In this document: positions 15,827-24,993 of the stretch, piece by piece
Position numbering within the stretch: the stretch's first letter is position 1
Layout of the letters: each line of letters opens with the position of its first letter
Virus record (IMG/VR): IMGVR_UViG_3300019884_000126
Location: 1-43,660 of that record
Direction: 5' to 3' (one strand)
DNA from: a virus
Length of the DNA stretch: 43,660 nucleotides
Translations under genes and position numbers: made by a program
Notes under the pieces: model-generated
Database searches by the model: none
What the model was told of the DNA's origin: nothing
Seen by the model: only the letters and a program-made list of their open reading frames with translations

Positions 15827-16021
15827 ATGTCAAACGAACAATTATTTTTAAGTTTACTAGGAACTCAGATAACAATCTCTGCACTGTTTGCAGGTTTTCT
15901 CAAATACTACATTGACGCTAAAATAGATCCAATTGCAAAACAAATGGACATACTCACAAAATTTATCATTGAACATTCTGAACGAATTGCAACTCTCGAA
16001 GAAAAAACTAAGAAACTATAA
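15827..16021 (+). CDS. membrane-anchored coiled-coil protein (64 aa)
   Basis: Begins MSNEQLFLSLLG, the same opening as the 4244-4435 product. A membrane segment (residues 8-28) precedes a coiled coil (PIAKQMDILTKFIIEHSERIATLEEK). It is therefore another member of the membrane coiled-coil group, about 11 kb away from the first pair. A five-base hairpin (AGCGC/GCGCT at 15799-15812) separates it from the DUF3987 gene. Confidence 0.7.
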   Translation: MSNEQLFLSLLGTQITISALFAGFLKYYIDAKIDPIAKQMDILTKFIIEHSERIATLEEKTKKL

Positions 16022-16027
16022 CTCACG

Positions 16028-16234
16028 ATGAAGTCATTGGAAAGATATGGAGATATGAGAACCCAACTTGAGATTGTGAGAACTAAAATAACCCCTAGTT
16101 CATGGGATATATTTCTTTATCAAAATTACATAATTGCTGAATCAATTGAAGATGATGTCACGAGATTTAATATCTTAGACAAGATTGTTCAATTACGAAA
16201 GGATGATTACAAATTAACTATGGAGATTCCCTAA
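16028..16234 (+). CDS. hypothetical protein, last gene of the early arm (68 aa)
   Basis: Product begins MKSLERYGDMRTQLEIVRTK. Helical and charged, with SSWDIFLYQNYIIAESIEDDV in the middle and no membrane segment. It ends two bases before the tail-to-tail stop of the late arm, so the two transcription units converge here. Function unknown. Confidence 0.62.
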   Translation: MKSLERYGDMRTQLEIVRTKITPSSWDIFLYQNYIIAESIEDDVTRFNILDKIVQLRKDDYKLTMEIP

Positions 16235-16247
16235 GCCTACGGCTTTT
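16233..16247 (+). terminator. possible short terminator at the convergence point
   Basis: AAGCC-TAC-GGCTT forms a five-base stem with a three-base loop and is followed by only two more Ts. It covers the stop of the plus-strand gene and the stop of the minus-strand gene. The stem is short and the T run poor, so it may only slow polymerases from the early arm. Confidence 0.3.
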
Positions 16248-18231
16248 GAGAGTCAAGTTTAACTTTCCCTTGATTATTAATTTCACCAGAAATTTCACGA
16301 CCATCGGGTGTCTGATACATTATTCGGGCACCCCTTAATGCATTCAAAATAGTTTGTTGGGCAAATCTAGATTCCCGAGATGAAGCATCTTTGTCAAGTA
16401 ATCCAGCTGCAATTCTGGCGTTTTTAGGATTGAACATTACTTTTTCAGTGAACTTATTAACCGAATTAGCGCCCGCCAAAGTTATTGTCCCAGCAAGTGC
16501 GGAACTTCCTAAATTATGCCCAGCCATTAAATTTCCTGCTCCAACTCCCATAGAAACTACTCCAGAGGCTAATCGCATTAAAGGTGAAACACTGCCACTT
16601 GGTGAATCGCCGATAATTGATGCGCGGGCTAAGAGTCTTTTGGCATTTCCTAAAGTTTGCGATGGAACAGCTTCCTTAGCACTCAATTCATTTGTGTTGA
16701 GATAATTAATTCCTTTTTGAATATCAATTTTACCAGTAATTGGGTCATACATCTCGCGACTTAATTCTCCCCTGAATAATTCGGTAGCTTTACCCCTCCC
16801 ACCCATTGAAATAAACTGACGCATTTTCTGAGGATCACTAATTGCAGTCTCTAATACTTGTTTGGCAGTAGTTTCAGGATCTATTCCTTTGGAAAGGAGA
16901 TCTTTAGTCATATTCGGATCAAGTCGGTTGGAAATATGTGCCCAAAAATCTTGAGCTTTACGAAATCTCCCATAGGCATTAGATCCCCATCCCTTAACAC
17001 CCTCATCAATATCTGATCTTATTGCCTTTTTGAGATAATTTAGTGGACCCTCAAGTACATCTTTTTGAACTTTATATTCTGATGATTTAGTAAATCTCTC
17101 AAGAGAATCCCTCATAGTTTTTAACTGATCGAAAGGAACCATAGTTGCTGTTGGCTTTTTAGTAACTGGATCTAAATAAGTCTCTACTTTAGAAATTTTC
17201 TCTAATTCACTACGAAGATGTTTTAAATAAGCCCCTGAAGTTTCTCCGATATTTGCCGCATTTACATCATTTGGTCCTAAAACCTCATTAACTTTTTCAA
17301 GCATAGGATCAGCAAAGGCCTTAGACCGTTTTAAGGGAATTGCCCCTTCAATTTTAATCGGTTCAAATGTTGGTCCAGTTATTACTGGTTGTCCAGTTGT
17401 TGGATCAATTAGAGTTGATGGTTTACCAGGTACTTCTTTAAGAACTGTTTTAGTATTATACTTAATTGCAGGTTCAAAATCCTTGTAAAGGTCTTTGGAT
17501 TTTTCTTTAAATGCCTCGGTACGTGTTTGGGCGAATTGTTGGGCCTCATTTATTATCTTTTCAGGATTTCGAACATTTGCTGTGATTTTATTAATTACCT
17601 CCCGTTTTTGTTTATTTACCAATGCAGTTTTAGCTTGTGGAGTTATGAAATTCTCAATATTTGCAGCCGTTGGGTTAACTTGACCAACTGAAAAGTTAAA
17701 CTCTGGATCAGCTTTAATTGCCGAAGAAACTTCTGGGGTAAATTTACCCGGAAAGAATTTCTTAACTAAAGTTTGAGCTAGATTTGCACGAGCAGATGGA
17801 AATCCTAATTGAGATAATTTACCAGCACCAGCAAAAATAGGTTCAGTAATGACGTTAGCGGCGCCACTTAATACTTCATTGTCAGGTTCACCATAAATTT
17901 GAGGGGCAGCATATTTCAAAGCTGACCCAATACCAGATCCAATTGCAGTTCCAGCCATTCCTCCAGTAACCGGATTAACATAACCACCTGTAATTGGAGT
18001 TAAAGCTGCCCCGGCAATATTACCTGCAACTCCTCCAATGCCGCTTAAAATTCCAGGGACGTGTCTTCCATAGTAATTAAATATTTGATCAGTTAAAGTA
18101 GGAGCTCGTAATTCACTTTTTTCAGTTGTGTTGAGAATTGGAGAAGATGTTTTAGCGGCAGGCTCAATTGGATTTCCATCAGCATCACCTTCAAATATCA
18201 CACCAGTTTTTTTATCTTTCCATTTTGGCAT
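16237..18231 (-). CDS. large internal virion/ejection protein (gp16-like position)
   Basis: A 664-residue protein, last in the late transcript. Residues about 55-130 are rich in Gly and Ala (GILSGIGGVAGNIAGAALTP), and a second Gly/Ala-rich hydrophobic stretch lies at about 555-605. Such glycine-zipper segments are typical of proteins that phages inject and that form or cross membranes. The central part is long, charged and helical. The position after two smaller glycine-rich or coiled proteins resembles the P22 ejection set (gp7, gp20, gp16), but I claim only the position and the composition. Its ATG shares one base with the upstream stop. Confidence 0.72.
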   Translation of the reverse strand: MPKWKDKKTGVIFEGDADGNPIEPAAKTSSPILNTTEKSELRAPTLTDQIFNYYGRHVPGILSGIGGVAGNIAGAALTPITGGYVNPVTGGMAGTAIGSGIGSALKYAAPQIYGEPDNEVLSGAANVITEPIFAGAGKLSQLGFPSARANLAQTLVKKFFPGKFTPEVSSAIKADPEFNFSVGQVNPTAANIENFITPQAKTALVNKQKREVINKITANVRNPEKIINEAQQFAQTRTEAFKEKSKDLYKDFEPAIKYNTKTVLKEVPGKPSTLIDPTTGQPVITGPTFEPIKIEGAIPLKRSKAFADPMLEKVNEVLGPNDVNAANIGETSGAYLKHLRSELEKISKVETYLDPVTKKPTATMVPFDQLKTMRDSLERFTKSSEYKVQKDVLEGPLNYLKKAIRSDIDEGVKGWGSNAYGRFRKAQDFWAHISNRLDPNMTKDLLSKGIDPETTAKQVLETAISDPQKMRQFISMGGRGKATELFRGELSREMYDPITGKIDIQKGINYLNTNELSAKEAVPSQTLGNAKRLLARASIIGDSPSGSVSPLMRLASGVVSMGVGAGNLMAGHNLGSSALAGTITLAGANSVNKFTEKVMFNPKNARIAAGLLDKDASSRESRFAQQTILNALRGARIMYQTPDGREISGEINNQGKVKLDSQKP

Positions 18232-19430
18232 TATTCGACCCTCTCAACTTCCCTGCCTTGTTTATTAGTTTTAGTTTCGGGCGGCCTGGATCTAATATTC
18301 CATCTCTCTTCAACGGCTTTTCTTTGTTCTGGTTTCATTCCACGAAATGCTTGATCATGGGCATTAAAGTAGATATTTTTAATTTCATTAACTCTTCGAT
18401 CATTTTCTTTTTGATTCAAAGTCCAAAAACTTGGAAGTAATTCCCCGATACGGGCAATATCCTGATTACTTAGATTTCCACGTTCACCTTTTGTATTTCG
18501 TCCAAATAATCCAAGATCTGCTTGTAAGGCATTTTTAATATTTCGTGCATCATTTAATCGTTTCTCTTTAATCGCAAGATTGTAAGATTCGACATTGTCC
18601 ATAAATGTTTCTAATCCAGGAGATGCATTGAATTTCTCAATCTCGGATTTTTTAAAAATCCTATCTCCACGAGCTTTAGCAGCGTTTTGAATTCTAACTC
18701 CAATATCACCTTTTGGAAGATCTTCTAAGGCAACTTGACCAGTATAAATATCCGGGAGATGTGCTTCAATGGATTGATTTAACAAATCTTGTTTTTCCGC
18801 TCTAGTTGCACTAGTTCCAGCAGCGATTCTTGTGTTAAGATTCTCACGAATTGCAGATCTATTTAATTCCCCCTCAGAAATTCTAAGATTTCGATTCTTT
18901 TCATTTTCAATTGCAGTAAATTCCTGTTGTTTCCCTTGATTTGCAGCCTGAATATTTCCTCGAACTTGAGCTAATCCGATTCTATTCGGTTGTAATACAA
19001 CTTCTCTCGCCTGAGTAATATCTCCAGCTTCTCTAACTTTTAAATTAGAAATTTGTTGAGGAGTTTGCCCTACAATTCCAGCTAATCCTTCATCGCCAAG
19101 AGCTTTTCCAATATCAACTGGATTACCATTGGCATCAGTTAATTTACCAGATGCAGCAGATGCTGCATTTATTCCAGCAACTTTAACTCTAGTTGTGAGA
19201 TCTTTAATCCGAGCTTTATTTAATTCAAAAGTTGAGAGGGCTTTCTCAGTTTCTAATTTATGCCGTTGTTGAAATTGAGACGCAAGATCAGCAATTTGTT
19301 GACGTCGAACTTCTAATGCCTCTCTTTGAGCTTCAGCTTCTGCAATTCTTTGCTCTCGTTTTTCCCTTAAAGCAGAACCAGCCAAAAAAGATTCAATTAC
19401 ATGTTTGGAAATACTTAAATCTACTGGCAT
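18231..19430 (-). CDS. putative ejection protein, long coiled coil (gp20-like position)
   Basis: 399 residues. Residues 15-85 are a long charged coiled coil (REKREQRIAEAEAQREALEVRRQ). The rest is Gln/Asn/Ala-rich and helical, with ISNLKVREAGDITQARE and a basic C-terminus. The GGAG ribosome-binding site is eight bases upstream of the ATG. It stands between the small glycine-rich protein and the 664-residue protein. An internal virion protein is the best guess. No enzyme motif is visible. Confidence 0.68.
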   Translation of the reverse strand: MPVDLSISKHVIESFLAGSALREKREQRIAEAEAQREALEVRRQQIADLASQFQQRHKLETEKALSTFELNKARIKDLTTRVKVAGINAASAASGKLTDANGNPVDIGKALGDEGLAGIVGQTPQQISNLKVREAGDITQAREVVLQPNRIGLAQVRGNIQAANQGKQQEFTAIENEKNRNLRISEGELNRSAIRENLNTRIAAGTSATRAEKQDLLNQSIEAHLPDIYTGQVALEDLPKGDIGVRIQNAAKARGDRIFKKSEIEKFNASPGLETFMDNVESYNLAIKEKRLNDARNIKNALQADLGLFGRNTKGERGNLSNQDIARIGELLPSFWTLNQKENDRRVNEIKNIYFNAHDQAFRGMKPEQRKAVEERWNIRSRPPETKTNKQGREVERVE

Positions 19431-19442
19431 GAACTTCGCTCC

Positions 19443-20261
19443 TCAAACTCTATTAAGAGATCCAGGAATATTTTGTGGACGATGGCCTATGTTTTGTCCA
19501 CTAATAACTCCAGTAGTTGGTAAATCAGGATAATTTACATCATACTGTGGAATACTTGTTGGTAAGTAGGGATAATTATTCCCACTCGTAACCCCCATTG
19601 AGGGTAAATTTGGATAAGTTCCAGGAGTACCAGGACCACTATTTAATTGAGTTTTACCAAATGCCCCCGCACCATATAATCCACTTAATGTTCCAGCCAA
19701 ATTACCAAACATTCCCCCTAAAGGATTACCAGGATCAGTTTGAGTTCCTTTAGAACTAGAAGTTCTCGTATTAGTTCCAGTTACATGAGATCCAACTGGT
19801 AATTGTCCAAAGAAACCTGACGCATCTAAAAGATTTTGTCTACGTCGAGCATCAGCCATTAATGGGATTTGATTGTTTAAACTCGAAATCTGTCTCCCCC
19901 GATTTAATTGATTACCAATGAGAGAATTAGCACCAGCAGTAGTTCTACCTAATCCACGAGATGCCAGGATATTTTGAATCGCCTCATCATTTAAATCTGC
20001 TTGTTGATTAATATTCCCAATTCCCTCCCTCTGATAACCCCCAAAATAATCATTATCATCTTCTGTACGACCAAGAAATTGATTCATCAGTAATGATCTC
20101 ATAATTTGTTGCTGGGGATCATAAACTGGTTGATTTGTTGAATCTAAATTCTCAGTAGATTTAGTATCCTGAGTAGTCTCAAGAGTTTTCTTACGATTAC
20201 CTAATAATCCACCGAGAGCTGAAATCCCTGAAAGTGCTAAAGGTATTGCCAATGGGAACAT
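19443..20261 (-). CDS. putative ejection/internal virion protein (gp7-like position)
   Basis: 272 residues. It opens with a hydrophobic Gly/Ala segment (MFPLAIPLALSGISALGGLLG), which can act as a signal-like or membrane-inserting end. The middle is Gln/Asn-rich (NQQADLNDEAIQNILASRGLGRTT), and a glycine-rich part follows (GGMFGNLAGTLSGLYGAG). The C-terminus carries a YPxLPxxGVxSGxN repeat three times, at about 220-260. AGGAG precedes the ATG. The composition and place are those of a P22 gp7-like protein. Sequence relation is not claimed. Confidence 0.65.
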   Translation of the reverse strand: MFPLAIPLALSGISALGGLLGNRKKTLETTQDTKSTENLDSTNQPVYDPQQQIMRSLLMNQFLGRTEDDNDYFGGYQREGIGNINQQADLNDEAIQNILASRGLGRTTAGANSLIGNQLNRGRQISSLNNQIPLMADARRRQNLLDASGFFGQLPVGSHVTGTNTRTSSSKGTQTDPGNPLGGMFGNLAGTLSGLYGAGAFGKTQLNSGPGTPGTYPNLPSMGVTSGNNYPYLPTSIPQYDVNYPDLPTTGVISGQNIGHRPQNIPGSLNRV

Positions 20262-20289
20262 TTCTCAATATCTCCTAAAATTTAATTAA

Positions 20290-21042
20290 TTATGCCCTAA
20301 TTCCTGAAATGAATCTCATCGGATAAGTAGTAACATTAACACCTGTAACTACATTCATAGATGCATTACTACCACCATGAGTAATGTAATTCAAAACTGT
20401 GGTAACTGGAGTAACTGCCAAAATTACATTAACTGTTTCACTAACTCCAGGATTTCCAGCAACATAGTAAGTTGTAGCAAAAACCCATTGAGTATCTAAT
20501 ACATATGTAAATACCGTATTCCATCTCCGAGTAGCATGACCAATTTGAACTAAGTTATCTCCATGAGCGACTAAATTACCGACAAGAGTTAAATTAGGAT
20601 TCCAGGGACTCCCATCATTAGTTATAAAACTGGCAGCATGAGATCCAGAGGGATTTAATATATCGAGATTCTCATTTCCTGAGCTATTAGTAGTTGTTTT
20701 AAATGTCCATTTCTTAGTTTTATCATTGACTTTATGAATATTTAACTTCTCAGTGAAGATTTCCTTAGCTTCTAAGATATTAACTTTGAGAGTATCTAAA
20801 ACTTCTAGGAGTTTAACCCTCAAGGAGTCAAAAATATGTAAAACACGATGAGAAATTGATGATCCATCGGCACTAGGAATGTAATCGGAGACATTAATAG
20901 TTTCAGTTGGGTCTAGATTATTTAATTCAAGTGAAATTTCACTAACTTTTCGATTCAATTCATTAATCTGGGTCTTAATCAATGTAAGATCCCGAGTTAA
21001 TAGGTTGATCTTTGATTCGGCGTCTCTGACTGTTTGAATCAT
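20290..21042 (-). CDS. tail needle/fibre-like protein with coiled-coil stalk (250 aa)
   Basis: Residues 1-50 are a coiled coil (RDAESKINLLTRDLTLIKTQINELNRKV), and 65-105 contain another helix (VKLLEVLDTLKVNILEAKE). Residues about 150-180 show NLVAHGDNLVQIGHATRRWNTVFT, the motif common in phage tail fibres where a beta repeat ends in RWNTVYT. Such a protein would trimerise through the stalk. A plug/needle in the tail hub or a short fibre are both possible. It lies five bases after the stop of the giant tail protein. Confidence 0.72.
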   Translation of the reverse strand: MIQTVRDAESKINLLTRDLTLIKTQINELNRKVSEISLELNNLDPTETINVSDYIPSADGSSISHRVLHIFDSLRVKLLEVLDTLKVNILEAKEIFTEKLNIHKVNDKTKKWTFKTTTNSSGNENLDILNPSGSHAASFITNDGSPWNPNLTLVGNLVAHGDNLVQIGHATRRWNTVFTYVLDTQWVFATTYYVAGNPGVSETVNVILAVTPVTTVLNYITHGGSNASMNVVTGVNVTTYPMRFISGIRA

Positions 21043-21047
21043 TTAAT

Positions 21048-24000
21048 TTAACCCTGGCCAGAATATCCGCCACACATTGCCGGACCAGTCAGTTTGATCT
21101 TTTTGTTTTGAGTCTGTCCACCGTCAATATTAATTTTAACCTCAGCCTCAAATCTATGAAATACAGCCGCCGAATCTAATTCCATTCTAAATATATTAGG
21201 ATTGATTCCCTTTGGCAGACTAACTACATAGGTCTTTTCACGATTTATAACTGTTGGAATTGATCCCCGAATAATTACCACATCACTGGAGAAGATTTTG
21301 AAATTCATAATTGATGTAGTGGCAACGAGGCGTATGGAAACTTCTCGAATCTTACCCACTTTGGAAAATTCAATCGGCCCAATCTGATCAAACATTTTAC
21401 CCATCGGAAGAATTTCCACATTGGCCGGCGGCAACATTTCATAGAATTCAAAATCAGTCGAAGATTCTAGAGTCCCACCATAATCAATTCCAAACGGCAC
21501 TCCTAAATCAGGCTGAGAATCTGTAAAGTAGTACAATACGGTACCTTTGTCATTTGTTGTGAAAGTAGATGATGGAAATGTAACTCCATCCACTTTTGGG
21601 GTGTATTTAACAACTCCACCTTTGGTATTTATTGTAAATGGAATAGTTCTAATTCTCTTACGAGTTGCACATCCATAATTTGTTGAGGGAAGTTGAATAA
21701 ATCGACTAGCTGGAGGTAATTTCTCGAATACTGACTCATCTAAACTTAATCCATAAAATTCAAAGGGAGTTTCAGTTAATGATTTCAATGTACAACCAAT
21801 ATCAACTCCAGTTGCTTCACCCTCAAATGTCATAATTACAGTTCGTTTGGCATTTGTGTTTATAATTTTTTGGGGAAAATCAACTCCATCAATATGTGGT
21901 GACATTGAAACATTCTGGCCGCGAGTATCAATTACAATGGCGTATTGGATGAATTTCTTCCTCGAAGTTGTTCCCAAATTTGAATATGGAACCAATGTAT
22001 ATTTACTAATCGGTGGAAGTTTCTCAAAAACACAATCATCCAAACTGACTTGGTAAAATTCAAAGGGGGTGACTCCGCCGCCGGAAGTTAATTCACAACA
22101 AATATCAATTCCAGTTAAATTGTAATTGAAAGTAGCTATGAACGTCTGCTTGCCGTCTGTAATGAGAGTAATAGGTGATTGGATAATTCCATCAACAATT
22201 ACTGACATTTCGACCGGCGCATTATTTGTATTAATAACTATTGCATATTGAATGAATCGTTTTCTCGAAGTTGTTCCGAGATTTGTGTACGGAACATGTT
22301 TAAATATAACCGGATCAGGAAGTATTTCAATTTCTCTTGGAGTAGTTAATTCATAGAATTCAAACACATCCCCAGTTGGTGAGGTTAATAATCCTCCGAT
22401 ATTATAGGCAGTTTTATTTGACCCAATCAGGTAATTAACCACATATCTATCCGCCGTATTTAAAATGGCAGGAGTTTGAGCGACTCCATCGAGAATTGGA
22501 ATGAATGTAATGTCTTTCCCAAGAGTATCTAAGACCATTGGAATTTCATTAATTCGTTTACGACTTACTGTACTAAAGTTACTCGGTGGAATTCTTAAAA
22601 CATTTACTTGTTCAGGTCTTGATTCATAGTCGATTGAGAAACTATAGAGTTTAAAATTTGGAACAGTTCCACTTAGTTCAAGTTGATAGTATTTAACTAC
22701 AAATAATTCCGTATAGACATTAAAATAATGCTCAGATCTCCCATCAAACGCCCTAGTTGTAGTGTAAGTAGCTACAGTTTTATCGTCTCTCAGACAATTT
22801 AATTTAATATCAATGGGAATATTGCCAGTGTCTGCAATTATTTTCAGTGTAAATGTATCTTTACGGTTTCTCGGTTGACCATTATGATCATAGGGAGTTA
22901 GAAATTTAAAATTGATAGGGTTTGACTCATCAAATAATGTCCCAGTGTCAAGGATTCTAACGAATTTATCCCCAAAACTAGCCGTTGAGTAAATTACTGT
23001 GTCATCTTCCTCAACAAACAGGGCATTAATTGAATCAGTATCTCCATGATCTTCTAATCTCCAAAGTTTATCGGCAAAAGTGTAAATAAATAATGCCCGT
23101 TTATTATTTTGTAGCTGGGTTGAGAAATATAATCGGTTATTCCCAATTCCCAAATGATAAATTGGTTCATTTGGAATCATTTTGGTTGGAGAAATTCCAT
23201 ACCGATTGTAGTTATTGAAGAGTAAATCTATCTCATTAGTTACAAGTTGACAAGAGGTTCCAGCTAAAACTCTAATTCCATCTGACGCCAAATAAAATAA
23301 ATTGCCTTCCCGAACGGCAAATGATTTACTTATCGAGGGAGTTTTAATTCCAAGCGGCCGAACCACTAAATCAAAGTATTCAATATTATCTTGAGTAATA
23401 ACTCCAGCCGATCCACTTATTTCATAGAAATCTTTATTCGTCGCCAAAATCATGGCATCAGTTGATAATTTCGTAATGAATAAGTTATATTCGGTATTTC
23501 CCGCAGTATCTATTACATACCTGCTATCGTATGATGACACATTATCTCGATAACTCGGGTAAATTCTTTCGTAGGTCATATACCAATTACGACCTTTGAA
23601 ATTTGTCTCCATCCCAATAATTCCATCTGGGAGATTCTGTTGATAGTAATCTAATTGAATATTTAATGCAAGTGCCTGTTCATCCGACATTGAATCATCA
23701 AACGGCGTCGGATTTGAACCTCCAGTTGCTGGAATTGCCTTAATTCGATAAAATCCCCCTAAACTAGATCCACCTCGAAATATCCAAGCCTCTGTAGCTT
23801 CCATGTGTAATTGGGATGGAATTACATGGATTGAGGTATTTATTGGGTTAACTTCTACACTTTGGATACTCATTAAAGATTTTTCAGTGTAGTAACCATT
23901 ATCTTGGACATTAACTTGAATGTAAGTATAGGTATTATTTAATGGCCCTTTAGTTCCCCCGATAAATTTTGGATCAGTGAATGCATTTTGTTGATATTCT

Positions 24001-24992
24001 GTGGCTACAAAGATTGCCCTTATTCCTTTAATATCTTTCCAGCCTAATGCACTTTCTGTACCTTGCCGTTGGAAATCCGATCTCTTACATTCTAACGTCG
24101 TCCAAGTATTTATGCCAGCATTAAAAACGCCAGATTCTCCAGACCATTCATACCAAAAATAATCAGTTGCATCAGGATTAAATCCAATTACTTCTGGTTG
24201 TTGGAGTAAATATTCAATTCTGAATTTAATTAAAGTTGATGTGTTATTTATTCGGACATTAATTTTATAAGTATCATCAGATCTATCAGATCCTGTAATT
24301 CCATTCAATGCAGTTCCATCTATTGCAATCGTAACAAATTGACCAGCGACTGCAACTGCTCGATTTTCTTCAGATGTACCTATTTCAACATAGTCACTTG
24401 TATTAACAAAAACATCAGTTCCACTTCCATCCGGCGGTCCACCTGCTTCTTTAATTGCCCATTCAACATAAGTAGAATTTGGACCTCGCATATTAATTGA
24501 GGGAGGTGAATTATAACTTAATCCAGGAGGAGCCGCAGCACTCATTCCAATTGGAGTTCTTTTAACACCTGAATCTTTTACTTTTTGTGGTCCGTAAGTT
24601 ATAAATATATGGCCAGATCCAAATCCAAATGCCGCCCCTTGATCTCCGCCGCCAGATATTATCCCTTCGTCATATGCATTCTCATTTTTAAGTGATCCAA
24701 AGTTTCGTATGACTTGATTTCCCAATACTAAATAGCGTAAATGATTTGGGCCGTTGGGATATCCTCCCGGCGAATCTATGACTGAGTTCAGATCTAGTAA
24801 TTTCCCATAAATTTGGGTCGGCTCAGATGGCATTGCTCCTGAAACTTTTTTAGTTCCACGAATTAATCCAATGACACCATCTTCATCGTGAGTTAAATTA
24901 TCACTACGAAGTAGTCCTCTAACATCTCCATTAATTTCATCTGCATTTGGAATCCATCCGATAGGCCAAGAATTTCTAAATAATGTTGCCAT
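21048..24992 (-). CDS. giant tail/nozzle-like protein with four tandem ~100-residue repeats (1314 aa)
   Basis: The N-terminal half reads like the hub or nozzle proteins of podoviruses: DVRGLLRSDNLTHDEDGVIGLIRGTKK at the start, then many short beta-rich stretches through residue 780. Four tandem repeats of about 100 residues follow (about 800-1210). Each has an R-K-rich turn: VSRKR, TTSRKRF, TTSRKKF, ATRKRI. Each then has a conserved 'VDGV...' strand and an 'EFYE/EFYQ/EFYG' end. Repeats two and three share 16 of about 20 residues around their turn, showing fairly recent duplication. The C-terminal 100 residues end in a glycine-rich tail. Likely the largest tail part, possibly with host-binding repeats. 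Confidence 0.75.
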   Translation of the reverse strand: MATLFRNSWPIGWIPNADEINGDVRGLLRSDNLTHDEDGVIGLIRGTKKVSGAMPSEPTQIYGKLLDLNSVIDSPGGYPNGPNHLRYLVLGNQVIRNFGSLKNENAYDEGIISGGGDQGAAFGFGSGHIFITYGPQKVKDSGVKRTPIGMSAAAPPGLSYNSPPSINMRGPNSTYVEWAIKEAGGPPDGSGTDVFVNTSDYVEIGTSEENRAVAVAGQFVTIAIDGTALNGITGSDRSDDTYKINVRINNTSTLIKFRIEYLLQQPEVIGFNPDATDYFWYEWSGESGVFNAGINTWTTLECKRSDFQRQGTESALGWKDIKGIRAIFVATEYQQNAFTDPKFIGGTKGPLNNTYTYIQVNVQDNGYYTEKSLMSIQSVEVNPINTSIHVIPSQLHMEATEAWIFRGGSSLGGFYRIKAIPATGGSNPTPFDDSMSDEQALALNIQLDYYQQNLPDGIIGMETNFKGRNWYMTYERIYPSYRDNVSSYDSRYVIDTAGNTEYNLFITKLSTDAMILATNKDFYEISGSAGVITQDNIEYFDLVVRPLGIKTPSISKSFAVREGNLFYLASDGIRVLAGTSCQLVTNEIDLLFNNYNRYGISPTKMIPNEPIYHLGIGNNRLYFSTQLQNNKRALFIYTFADKLWRLEDHGDTDSINALFVEEDDTVIYSTASFGDKFVRILDTGTLFDESNPINFKFLTPYDHNGQPRNRKDTFTLKIIADTGNIPIDIKLNCLRDDKTVATYTTTRAFDGRSEHYFNVYTELFVVKYYQLELSGTVPNFKLYSFSIDYESRPEQVNVLRIPPSNFSTVSRKRINEIPMVLDTLGKDITFIPILDGVAQTPAILNTADRYVVNYLIGSNKTAYNIGGLLTSPTGDVFEFYELTTPREIEILPDPVIFKHVPYTNLGTTSRKRFIQYAIVINTNNAPVEMSVIVDGIIQSPITLITDGKQTFIATFNYNLTGIDICCELTSGGGVTPFEFYQVSLDDCVFEKLPPISKYTLVPYSNLGTTSRKKFIQYAIVIDTRGQNVSMSPHIDGVDFPQKIINTNAKRTVIMTFEGEATGVDIGCTLKSLTETPFEFYGLSLDESVFEKLPPASRFIQLPSTNYGCATRKRIRTIPFTINTKGGVVKYTPKVDGVTFPSSTFTTNDKGTVLYYFTDSQPDLGVPFGIDYGGTLESSTDFEFYEMLPPANVEILPMGKMFDQIGPIEFSKVGKIREVSIRLVATTSIMNFKIFSSDVVIIRGSIPTVINREKTYVVSLPKGINPNIFRMELDSAAVFHRFEAEVKINIDGGQTQNKKIKLTGPAMCGGYSGQG

Positions 24993-24993
24993 T

